Notes: generated from the letters alone by a model not told the origin. A stretch of DNA of 64,000 nt from Nonomuraea soli (GCF_013761175.1 NZ_JACDUR010000003.1:372001-436000), one strand, 5' to 3'; shown: positions 42,332-50,062, counted from the stretch's first letter. Numbers and translations are program-made.

Positions 42332-42650
42332 TCATCGCTTCAACGCCGGCATGGTTGGCCAGCCTCCCATCCGTTTGAAAGGCGATGTTCCCGACCAGCG
42401 CTGCAGGCCGGCGCGCTGACCGCGGAGACGACTATGCGGCGGGACTCCCTCGCGGTCTCGCTCGCGTTTGAACTCGTCACGGATTTGGCCGATGTCTTCC
42501 AGGGGAGCCGTGCGGTGAGCGTCGTATAGATCGCGGGTGATCATGGGGCTGACGGTTGTGGCCAGGGTTGCGAACCGGTCGTCTGCAGTGCGCTTAAACC
42601 GCTCCAGAGTTGGAGCGACCTCGCCGTGGGCGGGCTCCTCTCGAGATGCT
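42332..42650 (-). other. Start-less coding-like fragment
   Basis: About 106 codons open on the minus strand contain a coherent helical segment, LERFKRTADDRFATLATT followed by PMITRDLYDAHRTAPLED and IRDEFKRERDREG. There is no plausible start except an internal ATG at 42544 that would cut the segment, and the C-terminal part becomes Arg-rich and unconvincing. It is probably the remains of a gene of unknown type. Confidence 0.3.
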
Positions 42651-42788
42651 CAAACATGGCTCCTCGCGTAGGGCAACGGCAAGCGCCCGGATATTAGGGC
42701 AAGGCTGACCGGATGCGGCCAACCAGAACGGACAACCGTCGCCGAAGCGCAGACGTCTCATAAGTCCCTTGAGACGCAGGAGGCACCG

Positions 42789-43421
42789 GTGAGCCGCCCG
42801 CCGTTGTATGAGGAGTCGCCGACCCGGCGCGCAGATCGACGCAGCCGGGATCGGACTGTGGCAGTAATCGCCATGCTGGTCGCTATGGTGGCCACGCTGG
42901 TCGCTGTCGTACTGGCTGTGTTGCTACTGGCCTCACCCGGTGCGCAGGCGCCTGCCGCGCAAGCCGGTGGGCCGACTGCTGTGGTGAACGTAACAGCGAG
43001 CGCCTCACCGACTCCGCCGAGGACCCGCCCGCCGACCGAGCCGCGGACAGAGGCGGCCGCGAAGAAGGCTGCTGCAAAGGCGTTCGACGCCTACGCTGTC
43101 GGTGACTACGGCCGATTCTGGGATATGTGGACGCAGCAGGCGCAGCAAGTCGTCGGCCGGAAGGACTACGTGCGCCGATTCAAACTGTGCCCGCAGGCGT
43201 CACAGGGCATCCGGTGGCAGATCCAGGACGTGGCCGTGCGCGGGGACCGGGCAACCGTGCGGGCAGCGCGACTGATCCTTGTGGAGAACTACACCCTTGC
43301 CTACCGTGCGGGCCGATGGCGGTTCGTGCCTCAACCCGAGACGTTGGCGCCGTACCGGACCAAGACGATCGAGCAGATCGTGGCCGCGGACAAAGCCGAG
43401 GGCGGCTGTGCCAGGTCTTAG
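42789..43421 (+). CDS. Membrane-anchored protein with extracellular NTF2-like domain
   Basis: A 210-residue protein: a basic cytoplasmic N-terminus (about 25 residues), one transmembrane segment (VAVIAMLVAMVATLVAVVLAVLLL split across 26-49), a Thr/Pro-rich linker (ASPTPPRTRPPTEPRTEA) and a globular domain with AYAVGDYGRFWDMWTQQAQQVV and AGRWRFVPQPETLAPY, resembling small NTF2-like or lumazine-binding-like domains. Two Cys residues (KLCPQ, GGCARS) could pair. The start is GTG at 42789 with AGGAGG upstream. A CGTCTCA/TGAGACG hairpin lies in the leader at 42755-42777. Function unknown. Confidence 0.72.
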   Translation: MSRPPLYEESPTRRADRRSRDRTVAVIAMLVAMVATLVAVVLAVLLLASPGAQAPAAQAGGPTAVVNVTASASPTPPRTRPPTEPRTEAAAKKAAAKAFDAYAVGDYGRFWDMWTQQAQQVVGRKDYVRRFKLCPQASQGIRWQIQDVAVRGDRATVRAARLILVENYTLAYRAGRWRFVPQPETLAPYRTKTIEQIVAADKAEGGCARS

Positions 43422-43488
43422 GTGGCCGCCCGTTCCTCTACCGACGCCAGCACCCCCAAACGCGCAGGACCGATACTCGGGCGGCCAC
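43422..43488. terminator. Long inverted repeat directly after the 42789 gene
   Basis: Perfect 11-base arms GTGGCCGCCCG (43422-43432) and CGGGCGGCCAC (43478-43488) enclose 45 bases. The left arm begins at the base after the stop codon. It may work as a terminator or mRNA-stabilising structure; the large loop makes this uncertain. Confidence 0.4.
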
Positions 43489-43532
43489 GATCGTAGGGGT
43501 TAGGCGAAGTCCATGCCGGAGCTGTGCTGTTA

Positions 43533-43988
43533 GGCAGTGTCTTCAAATGATCACAGCCGCCCGCTCGGCTTGGTACGCACGAGCGGGGAACGTCAACAAC
43601 CGCACCCGCTTGCGGTGGTACTGGAGGCCATCCGCGTGCCGCGCCTGAAGCCAGGATGTCCCCGTACCCGTCCGGTCCAGCTGGTGGCCGACAAGGGCTA
43701 CAGCTCCCGCGAGGTCAGCGGGAGCTATAGCAGGCGTGGCATTGGACACACCATCCCTGAGCGTGCCGATCAGGTGGCCGGGTGTCGGCGGCGAGGTAGC
43801 CGCGGCGACCGGCCACCGAGTTTCGATCGCACCCGCTACAAGCGGCGCAACGTGGTCGGGCGCTGTTCAACCACCGCAAGCAATTCCGCAGGCTGGCCAA
43901 TCGGTACGACAAGACTGCGACCTCCTACACGGCCACCGCCACAGTCGCTTCACTACTGTGGTGACTGTGATCATTTGAAGACACGGCC
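43533..43988. mobile_element. Internally deleted IS5-family (IS427-like) element with intact ends
   Basis: The ends are inverted repeats of 24 bases with two mismatches: the left begins GGCAGTGTCTTCAAATGATC and the right, read inward, begins GGCCGTGTCTTCAAATGATC. TA occurs outside both ends (43531-43532 and 43989-43990), fitting the 2-base target duplication of this group. At 456 bp it is about half the usual length. The inside is a transposase remnant on the plus strand. The element is non-autonomous but its ends could still be recognised by a related transposase. Confidence 0.8.
43609..43964 (+). pseudogene. IS5-family transposase remnant
   Basis: The C-terminal part of a DDE transposase in broken frames. 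LAVVLEAIRVPRLKPG and RTRPVQLVADKGYSSREV correspond to the region with the second catalytic Asp (LADKAYSSR in intact relatives). GIGHTIPERADQV follows, then after frame changes the tail reads FNHRKQFRRLANRYDKTATSY and ends TVASLLW. The N-terminal half with the first catalytic Asp is missing. Confidence 0.8.
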
Positions 43989-44076
43989 TAGTCGCTACCA
44001 CCTTTAAGGCGCTTGACCGAATCAATCAGAGCCTAGACCGTTCAAGCGAGACATAACTAATCTCTCGGTTCCACTT

Positions 44077-44109
44077 ATAGGCCCTCTGGGGACATCCCAG
44101 AGGGCCTAT
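44077..44109. terminator. Strong hairpin, terminator-like
   Basis: Perfect 14-base arms ATAGGCCCTCTGGG and CCCAGAGGGCCTAT enclose a 5-base loop (GACAT). No T-tract follows on the plus strand. It lies upstream of the 44256 gene and may insulate it from the element region. Confidence 0.6.
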
Positions 44110-44255
44110 GTGTGTGCACCGGATCCCGTCATAACCGAAGGGATATGCCGGACTGGCTACGGCGGTCATTTCACTTTTCGCTACTTGTGATTGAAAAGAA
44201 GGGGGCTTCAAGCGAAGCGCCAGTTCGCTATGTGCCAGATGCAGCGGAGGGCAAA

Positions 44256-45041
44256 ATGACGCACCCCGTGATCTGTGAGCGGGCAAAAGGGCACTACTGC
44301 GGGTGTTCCGCGTGCGGTGGGGCGCAGCACGGTTGGACCAACGCTCTCTTGTTGGCCCGAGACCCCTCTCCCGTTGCTCGTCAAGAAGCGAGAGATCGCA
44401 GCGACGTGGCCTGGACTACAACTCGGCCTCCCGCAGGGAGACGAAAGCCATCCAAGGAGAGACAGGCAGCAGCCACCGATAGCGCCACAGTCGATCTCGT
44501 TGACTGGCTATCCGAGAACCCGGACGTCATCGACCGTATCCAGGAGATCGGAGACCTTCTTGCCGGCCCCGTAATGCAGGAGCTCGACAAGAGGTTCGGT
44601 GGGAGCCAACCACGAGAGGCCCGGAGGCAACTCACCAATCATTTCTGGTGCGATCTTCTCGTCGCCGTGGCCGAGGCTATCAAAAAATTCTCGAAGGCCA
44701 TGGACCGAATCCCGGAGTACGTGACGACGGTCATCACGCAGTCCCGGAAGACCGAGGGTCGAAGTGTTCTGCTCGATGCGTTGGTTGGCCTTGCCGTACG
44801 GACGACATGGGAGCCCATCAGGGGCATGATCCACATGACAGGGATCGAGGAGATTCAACGAGGATGCCGGATTCTCGCCGTCCTCATCTGTCCTGCGCCC
44901 GAGAATCACAAGGCCCTCCAGGACGGCGCCCTCCTCCCCTTGGCGAAGGAGGGGTTGTTGGAGACCAGCAGGGAGCGGCTTGAGCAGGTATTCCCCACCG
45001 AGTGGGTGCGCCGCCTACGAGAGGGCCTCGACGGTGCCTGA
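44256..45041 (+). CDS. Unrecognised protein with N-terminal CxC..CGG..HGW motif
   Basis: A 261-residue protein of unknown function. Residues about 10-30 hold a compact Cys/His motif, ICERAKGHYCGCSACGGAQ followed by HGW, likely to bind zinc. A basic, low-complexity linker follows, then from about residue 75 a helical domain (VDLVDWLSENPDVIDRIQEIGDLL, ELDKRFGGSQPREARRQLTNHFWCDLLVAVAEAIKKFSKAM). I chose ATG 44256 because GGAGG lies 5 bases upstream. Codon use is less GC-rich than in neighbours, and it stands alone between an IS remnant and a tRNA gene, which suggests transfer. I have seen similar motifs only in uncharacterised actinobacterial accessory genes. Confidence 0.7.
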   Translation: MTHPVICERAKGHYCGCSACGGAQHGWTNALLLARDPSPVARQEARDRSDVAWTTTRPPAGRRKPSKERQAAATDSATVDLVDWLSENPDVIDRIQEIGDLLAGPVMQELDKRFGGSQPREARRQLTNHFWCDLLVAVAEAIKKFSKAMDRIPEYVTTVITQSRKTEGRSVLLDALVGLAVRTTWEPIRGMIHMTGIEEIQRGCRILAVLICPAPENHKALQDGALLPLAKEGLLETSRERLEQVFPTEWVRRLREGLDGA

Positions 45042-45131
45042 GTAGAGCGGCCGGCGTCCCGTGGTATGAGCTGTTCGCGAGGATCGACCGTGTCGGGCTG
45101 CGTTGCTGTACAACGCTGCCGTACAGCCATG

Positions 45132-45165
45132 AAAAAGGCCCTCCGAGGTGATCTCGGAGGGCCTT
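45132..45165 (-). terminator. Rho-independent terminator of tRNA-Arg
   Basis: On the minus strand a 13-base perfect stem (AAGGCCCTCCGAG with CTCGGAGGGCCTT, 5-base loop) runs into TTTTT, 11 bases after the tRNA 3' end. Confidence 0.85.
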
Positions 45166-45175
45166 AGACCTGCTG

Positions 45176-45248
45176 CGCGGCCGAGAGGACTCGAACCCCT
45201 AACCTTCTGATCCGTAGTCAGATGCTCTATCCATTGAGCTACGGCCGC
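45176..45248 (-). tRNA. tRNA-Arg (anticodon ACG)
   Basis: The 73-base cloverleaf has acceptor GCGGCCG/CGGCCGC, D-arm GCTC/GAGC, anticodon stem TCTGA/TCAGA with loop CTACGGA, and T-arm GGTTCGAGTCC. Anticodon ACG (A34 becoming inosine) reads CGU, CGC and CGA arginine codons. The discriminator is G and CCA is not encoded. A terminator follows directly. No duplication of its 3' end was seen within the window. Confidence 0.95.
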
Positions 45249-45305
45249 TCGCTGCGTAAGCAAGCATAGCGGGTATCTGGCGATGCCTCGAACCGGATTC
45301 CCCAA

Positions 45306-45845
45306 TCAGGCCCGTGTCTCCTCCTTCTTCGGCCAGATCGTGTAGCTGACAGGCCAGATCAGCGCGATCAGCGGCACCCTCGCCAAACCGCCCATGAACT
45401 CGTAAATCCCTGAAGTGGCTGACGAGTCGCCCACCATCCACGCCATTGCCACCAGCACACCGCACGCGATGCCGTACGCCAGCAGGATGCGGAGCCAGAC
45501 GCCCCACTCGTAGCGTTTGCGGGCGGGGCCGGTCGGGGCCGGGGTGGGCGGGGGGCCGCCGGCGTAGCGGTGGCGGAACTTGGCGTCGGCCCACTTGATG
45601 GTGCGGCGGCCGAAGACGATCGAGTAGGCCAGGTAGGCCGCCGCGAGGCCGTGGCGGAGGTCGAAGCTCGCGCCCGATCGCATGTCGAGTACGGCCACGG
45701 CCAGCAGGATCAGGTCGAGGACCGGTGTGCTGAGCAGCAGGACGTTGCTGAGGGTGCGCTTGTTCCACAGGTAGCGGCTGGCGAGACCCAGAGCGATCAG
45801 CACCCAGAAGCCGATTTCGCACGCGATGATGACAGCGAAGACCAT
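45306..45845 (-). CDS. Multi-pass membrane protein
   Basis: A 179-residue protein with about five hydrophobic segments: VFAVIIACEIGFWVLIALGL, LLLSTPVLDLILLAVAVL, LAAAYLAYSIVFG, WLRILLAYGIACGVLVAMAWM and LIALIWPVSYTIW. A Pro-rich basic loop (RYAGGPPPTPAPTGPARKRY) lies in the middle. No catalytic motif is evident. Similar proteins are widespread in actinomycetes without known role. The start ATG 45845 lacks a strong ribosome-binding site. Confidence 0.75.
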   Translation of the reverse strand: MVFAVIIACEIGFWVLIALGLASRYLWNKRTLSNVLLLSTPVLDLILLAVAVLDMRSGASFDLRHGLAAAYLAYSIVFGRRTIKWADAKFRHRYAGGPPPTPAPTGPARKRYEWGVWLRILLAYGIACGVLVAMAWMVGDSSATSGIYEFMGGLARVPLIALIWPVSYTIWPKKEETRA

Positions 45846-45977
45846 GTATCCATCATCCCGGCGGGAAACGGGCGGGTTCCTGGCCCGGGGAACGAACTCG
45901 GCGTACAACTTTCTGCTTATCCACAGGGTGCACCCGGGGTGGAGCAGTGCCTGGTCCGAGGGTGATGTCATAGGGGC

Positions 45978-47348
45978 ATGAAGCGCGAGGCCCTGATTGC
46001 CGTCGGCGTCTTCGCCGTGGGTCTCGTCCTGATTCTCGGCGGGGCCGTCGTACATCGTGACGGCGTGCCGTGGTGGGTGACGGTGGTGCCGCTGGCACTC
46101 ACGTGCTGCGGCGTCGTGATCCGCCGCCGGTGGCCGGTGGGGGCGTTGGTGGTGGGGTCGATCGGGTTCGCGATCGACGTGGCCTTCGTGGCGCCGACGC
46201 TGCCTACGGTGCTTGTCTACACAGACAACCTCTATGCGGCCGCCCTGTACGGCCCGCCGAAGCTGGGCCGGTGGATGCTCGGCGTCACGACGGTCGTGGC
46301 CGTGGCGGCGGGAGCCACGGCGGGGTTCATCACCGGCGACTGGAAGCCGCTGGCGCTGGTGGGTATTCAGTCGGCGCTGGTGCTCGTCACGCCGGTCACG
46401 ACGGCGCTCGTCCTGCGGCAGCACCGTGACCAGGCGCTGGCCGAGCGGGCTCGGGCGGATCAGGTGGCGCATCTGGCCGAGCTCGACCGTCAGGCGGCGG
46501 TCACCGCCGAGCGCACGCGTATGGCCAGGGAGCTGCACGACACCATCGCCAACCATTTCAGCGCGATCGCGATCCAGTCCACGGCGGCGTTGTCGCGGCC
46601 TGATCTTGATGCGGGGACCGTGCGCAAGATCATGGAGTCGGTGCGGGAGAACAGCCTGAGCGGAATGGCCGAGATGCGCACGATGATCGGGCTGTTGCGG
46701 CAGGACGGCGAGGAGGTCGACGAGGCCACACGGCCTCGGCTGGCGGATGCGGGCGCGCTGGTGGAGCGATCGCGGCGCGCTGGGCTCGACTCGGACTTCA
46801 GCGTGGAGGGCACGCCCGTCGAGGTGCCCGCGTCGGTGGATCTGGCGGGGTATCGGATCATTCAGGAGGCGCTCAGCAACGCGCTCAAGCACGGTGACAG
46901 GCGGGGTCGGGCTCGGGTGGTGGTGGCGTATGCGCCGGGGCATGTGACGTTGACGGTGGAGAACTCGGTCAACGGGGCTGGCCGGTCGGGGTTGCCGGGG
47001 TCGGGGGCGGGGCTGATCGGGATGCGGGAGCGGGCGGCTCTCGTGGGGGGCGAGTTCGAGGCTGGGCCGTACGTCGACGGAGGGCGGGGGGAGGGGGCTC
47101 GCGGCGTGGGGTCTCGCGCGGAGGGCCCCCGTGGCGAAGGGGCCCGTGGCGAAGGGGCCCGTGGCGAAGGGGCCCGTGGGACGGAGTTCCGTGAGCAGGG
47201 ATCTCGAGAGCAGGGATCTCGCGGGGCGGGATGGCGGGTGCGGGCGCGCTTGCCGCTCGGCGTGGGCATCGGTGGGATCGGCGCGGGCGAGGGCGGCGGG
47301 GTCGGATCGGCTGGAAGCGGCGGAGGTCTGGCCGGGGAGGACGGTTGA
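45978..47348 (+). CDS. NarL-type sensor histidine kinase with repeat-rich C-terminus
   Basis: A 456-residue membrane kinase. About five N-terminal transmembrane helices replace a sensor loop, followed by HisKA_3 with MARELHDTIANHFSAI (phospho-His) and an ATPase domain with EALSNALKHG and GLIGMRERAALVGG. In the last 110 residues the final ATPase strand is interrupted by a low-complexity insert made from 15-base DNA repeats (GEGARGEGARG, then EQGSREQGSRG). Its partner is the LuxR-type response regulator at 47642. The insert is unusual and may be a recent expansion. Confidence 0.88.
   Translation: MKREALIAVGVFAVGLVLILGGAVVHRDGVPWWVTVVPLALTCCGVVIRRRWPVGALVVGSIGFAIDVAFVAPTLPTVLVYTDNLYAAALYGPPKLGRWMLGVTTVVAVAAGATAGFITGDWKPLALVGIQSALVLVTPVTTALVLRQHRDQALAERARADQVAHLAELDRQAAVTAERTRMARELHDTIANHFSAIAIQSTAALSRPDLDAGTVRKIMESVRENSLSGMAEMRTMIGLLRQDGEEVDEATRPRLADAGALVERSRRAGLDSDFSVEGTPVEVPASVDLAGYRIIQEALSNALKHGDRRGRARVVVAYAPGHVTLTVENSVNGAGRSGLPGSGAGLIGMRERAALVGGEFEAGPYVDGGRGEGARGVGSRAEGPRGEGARGEGARGEGARGTEFREQGSREQGSRGAGWRVRARLPLGVGIGGIGAGEGGGVGSAGSGGGLAGEDG
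47131..47175 (+). repeat. Three perfect 15-base tandem repeats inside the kinase gene
   Basis: GTGGCGAAGGGGCCC is repeated three times without error, encoding the G-E-G-A-R unit. A second doublet of AGCAGGGATCTCG follows near 47194-47221. The copies are in frame, so the protein stays open. Confidence 0.9.
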
Positions 47349-47389
47349 CGGCGCTGGGGCTGGCCACGCAAGTAGTGGTGGCGAGGGAA

Positions 47390-47540
47390 CTGGCTGCGCT
47401 GGAGCTGATGGGAGAGGGCTGACTGCGCTGGAGCTGATGGCGAGAGAACAGCCGCGCTGGGGCTGATAGCGAGGGAAACAGCCGCGCCGAGGCTGATGGC
47501 GAGGGAGCCGGCCGCGCTGGGCGTGGTGACGACGGAGTTG
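47390..47540. repeat. Degenerate ~30-base tandem repeats between kinase and regulator genes
   Basis: About five imperfect copies of a unit close to GCGCTGGAGCTGATGGCGAG occupy most of the 293-base gap. Copies are visible starting near 47396, 47427, 47456, 47487 and 47516. No start codon or structured gene explains them; the gap otherwise only carries the leader of the response-regulator gene. Confidence 0.7.
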
Positions 47541-47641
47541 GCCGCTCACGTCTGGTGGCGGAGGGCTGGTCGGGAGAAGGCTGCTGCAAGCGTGGACGGC
47601 GTCAGCGGCGGACAGGCTGTGCCAAGGAAAGGGCCGGGTGT

Positions 47642-48289
47642 ATGGCTGAGCAGGGACAGCGGCGGATTCGGGTGCTCGTTGCCGACGATCACGCCGCAGT
47701 CAGGACGGGCATCGTGCTCATCCTCGATGGCGCGGGCGACATCGAGGTGGTCGGCGAGGCCGCCGACGGGGAGCAGGCGCTGGCGATGGCGCTCGAGCTG
47801 AGGCCTGACCTGGTGCTGATGGATATCCGTATGCCGAAACTCGACGGCATCTCCGCCACCCGCGAGCTGGCAGGGGTGACGGATGTGCTCATCCTGACGA
47901 CCTTCGACGTCGACGAGTACGTGTTCGGGGCGTTGCGGGCGGGGGCGGCGGGGTTTCTGCTCAAGAACACCGATGCCGATTCGCTCGTCGGAGCGGTGCG
48001 GTTGGTGGCCAGGGGCGAGGGGCTCATCTCGCCATCGGTAACGCGGCGGCTGATCACGGCGTTCGCGCAGCAGCCGGTGCGGCGGCAGCCTGAGCAACTC
48101 GAGGCGTTGACGCCGAGGGAGCGGGAGGTACTGGCTTGTGTCGCCCGGGGACTGTCCAATGCGGAGATCGCCAAGGAGCTCGACATGGCGGAGGCGACCA
48201 CCAAGACGCATGTCAGCCGGGTGTTGAACAAGCTCGGGTTGAAGAGTCGGGTTCAGGCCGCCATCTACTATGCCGAGGGCGATGGCTGA
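47642..48289 (+). CDS. NarL/LuxR-type response regulator
   Basis: A 215-residue regulator. The receiver contains VLVADDHAAVRTG, phospho-Asp in VLMDIRMPKLDG, Thr in LTTFDVDEYV and Lys in FLLKNTD. The C-terminal LuxR HTH is LTPREREVLACVARGLSNAEIAKEL, then TTKTHVSRVLNKLGLKSR. I place the start at ATG 47642, where the receiver begins. It pairs with the kinase at 45978, although separated by a 293-base repeat-filled gap. Confidence 0.93.
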   Translation: MAEQGQRRIRVLVADDHAAVRTGIVLILDGAGDIEVVGEAADGEQALAMALELRPDLVLMDIRMPKLDGISATRELAGVTDVLILTTFDVDEYVFGALRAGAAGFLLKNTDADSLVGAVRLVARGEGLISPSVTRRLITAFAQQPVRRQPEQLEALTPREREVLACVARGLSNAEIAKELDMAEATTKTHVSRVLNKLGLKSRVQAAIYYAEGDG

Positions 48290-48318
48290 GCCTAATCTGG
48301 TGCTCGACAGGGGGCAGG

Positions 48319-49344
48319 ATGAGCAGCACACCACCGCAGGGGCCAGCGAGCCCGGACGGCGATGACAGGGGCAACGGCCTGGGCAACGGGGCCGACGACG
48401 GGAGCGGCGTGCCTCTGGGCGGGGGTGCGCCGTCACATGATAGGACGCCACCGCAGCCGGAGGGGGAGCCGCAGGTCGGCAGGCCTTCGGGCGGATGGAT
48501 GCCGCCGCACCCGCAGCACGGAGGGCCGCCACCACAGTGGCCAGGCGAGATGCAGCCGCAACCGCCGTACGGCGCGGACTCGCCTCAGGGCGGGATGCCG
48601 CCGCACGGAGGCGATCCAGCGCACGGAGGCGATCCAGCGCACGGAGGCGATCCAGCGCACGGAGGCGATCCGGCGCACGGAGGCGATCCGGCGCACGGAG
48701 GCGATCCGGCGCACGGAGGCGATCCGGCGCACGGGAGCGGTCCGGTCCACGGGGGCAGTCCGGCCCACGGAAACGGTCCGGCGCAAGGAAGCGGTTCGGC
48801 CCACGCAGGCGGTCCGGCGCAGGGCGGGATGCCATCCCACGGAAGCGCACCCTACGGAAGCGCGCCCCACGGAGCGACGCCACCCCACGGAGCGACGCCA
48901 CCCCACGGAGCGACGCCACCCCACGGAGCGACGCCACCCCACGGGGGCGCGCACCACGGAGCTCCCCCACCACCCCCAGGCGCCCCTCCGCACTACAACG
49001 CCCCACCCCCAGGCCAGCACCCCCACCCCTGGAACCAACCGCCACAACCACCGCCCTCCTCCACAGGCATGGTCGTGGGCATGGCGTTCGCCGGTTTCGC
49101 CCTGTTCATCCTCGTCAACATCGCCACCGCCCTAGCCGTCCTCGCCTCCGCCTCGACCAGAACCCCGGTGCTCATCGCCGCCGTCTTCCTGGCCCTGTTC
49201 GGCCTGGTCGGCGGTCTGGTCCTGATCCTCCTGCGCCGCCCGTGGACGAAGGGCCTGGGCATGGGCCTGATGATCGGCTGGGCCCTGGTCTCGATCGTCT
49301 CCGCGGGCTGGTGCACCGGCCTGAACCCAGGCCTGTATGCATGA
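48319..49344 (+). CDS. His/Gly/Pro repeat protein with C-terminal membrane domain
   Basis: A 341-residue protein. The first 240 residues are hydrophilic and low in complexity: a Pro/Gln/Gly-rich lead, seven perfect HGGDPA hexapeptides (residues about 96-137), diverged copies, then four HGATPP hexapeptides and a Pro-rich stretch. The last 95 residues hold three transmembrane segments (MAFAGFALFILVNIATALAVL, VLIAAVFLALFGLVGGLVLIL, GLMIGWALVSIVSAG). The many regularly spaced His residues could bind metal. The start ATG follows GGGGCAGG. Its end overlaps the Lgt-like gene by 8 bases. Confidence 0.8.
   Translation: MSSTPPQGPASPDGDDRGNGLGNGADDGSGVPLGGGAPSHDRTPPQPEGEPQVGRPSGGWMPPHPQHGGPPPQWPGEMQPQPPYGADSPQGGMPPHGGDPAHGGDPAHGGDPAHGGDPAHGGDPAHGGDPAHGGDPAHGSGPVHGGSPAHGNGPAQGSGSAHAGGPAQGGMPSHGSAPYGSAPHGATPPHGATPPHGATPPHGATPPHGGAHHGAPPPPPGAPPHYNAPPPGQHPHPWNQPPQPPPSSTGMVVGMAFAGFALFILVNIATALAVLASASTRTPVLIAAVFLALFGLVGGLVLILLRRPWTKGLGMGLMIGWALVSIVSAGWCTGLNPGLYA
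48604..48729 (+). repeat. Seven tandem 18-base repeats (HGGDPA)
   Basis: The unit CACGGAGGCGATCCAGCG repeats seven times in register; copies 4-7 carry a shared A-to-G change (CCGGCG), showing stepwise amplification. Diverged copies continue to about 48830. Confidence 0.95.
48868..48939 (+). repeat. Four tandem 18-base repeats (HGATPP)
   Basis: The unit CACGGAGCGACGCCACCC is repeated four times without error within the same gene, a second and independent expansion. Confidence 0.95.
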
Positions 49345-50062
49345 GCTCTTCGTCGCCCTGGGTGTCGTGGCGGCGTCGATCGTCTTCGTCCGTGAGGCGC
49401 GGCGGCGCGGCGCGCTCAACGAGCAGTCGCTGGCCACGGTGACGGGCGCGCTGGTCGGCGGTGCCATCGGCATGCGCCTGGCCGGGGTGGCCGAGTCGCT
49501 GGATCTGGGTGAGTTGTGGTTGTACGGCTCCCGCAGCATCCTGGGCGGATTGACGGGCGCGTACGTCGGCGTGCTGATTACGAAGAAGATCATTAAATAT
49601 CAGGGAAAAACGGGCGACCTCTTCGCCCCCGCCGTCGCCCTGGGCATGGCCATCGGACGCATCGGCTGCCACCTGACCGAGGCCCCAGGCCGCCCCACCT
49701 CCCTCCCCTGGGGCGTCCACGCACCGGCGACGACCCCCGAGTGCCCGGCCTGCCTGACCGGCGAGCCCATGCACCCGAGCTTCATCTACGAGATCGTCTT
49801 CCACCTGGCCGCCTTCGCCGCGATCGTGTGGGCGAGCAAGCGCCTGACCCAGCCCGGCGAGCTGTTCACGCTCTACGTCGCCGCCTACGCAGCGTTCCGC
49901 TTCCTCGTCGAGTTCACCCGCGCCAACGAGACGGTCTGGCTCGACCTCACCCGCCCGCAGTGGTTCCTGCTCCCCGGCCTGGTCCTGCTGGCGATCAGGC
50001 TCTGGTACGGCAACCGCCGCGGCTACTACACCCCGCTGTTCGCCCGAAGGATCCAAGCATGA
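49337..50062 (+). CDS. Lgt-like prolipoprotein diacylglyceryl transferase family membrane protein
   Basis: A 241-residue multi-pass membrane protein of the Lgt family. Recognisable positions are GRIGCHLTEAPGRP (family GRIGNFxNGE), MHPSFIYE (family HPSQLYE) and RFLVEFTRANE (family RFxVEFFRxPD). In the segment SRSILGGLTGAYVGV the catalytic His of E. coli Lgt appears to be Leu, and the Asn of GRIGN is Cys. Canonical Lgt moves a diacylglyceryl group onto a lipobox Cys; this divergent member may use another acceptor. It is followed after 36 bases by a radical SAM gene and overlaps the repeat protein gene upstream. Confidence 0.82.
   Translation: MHELFVALGVVAASIVFVREARRRGALNEQSLATVTGALVGGAIGMRLAGVAESLDLGELWLYGSRSILGGLTGAYVGVLITKKIIKYQGKTGDLFAPAVALGMAIGRIGCHLTEAPGRPTSLPWGVHAPATTPECPACLTGEPMHPSFIYEIVFHLAAFAAIVWASKRLTQPGELFTLYVAAYAAFRFLVEFTRANETVWLDLTRPQWFLLPGLVLLAIRLWYGNRRGYYTPLFARRIQA

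Larger units (their letters stand above)
41347..42788. other. Gene-poor 1.4-kb stretch
   Basis: No long convincing reading frame is present on either strand. I can support one small possible secreted peptide (41953-42123) and one conserved-looking but start-less frame on the minus strand (42332-42650). A 10-base direct repeat CTTCTCGCAT occurs near 41646 and 41690. The stretch reads as a decayed or recombined segment between the SUKH gene and the membrane protein at 42789. Confidence 0.5.

Noticed and set aside
45176..45248. tRNA-Arg as an attachment site of an integrated element
   Set aside because: No integrase gene and no second copy of the tRNA 3' end were seen in the window; only accessory-looking genes lie nearby.
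45306..47549. A 747-codon minus-strand frame
   Set aside because: Only codons from the ATG at 45845 encode a credible membrane protein; the rest is antisense to a kinase and repeats.
48604..48939. Regular repeats considered as a CRISPR array
   Set aside because: Units are contiguous 18-base coding repeats without spacers and stay in frame; no cas genes are present.
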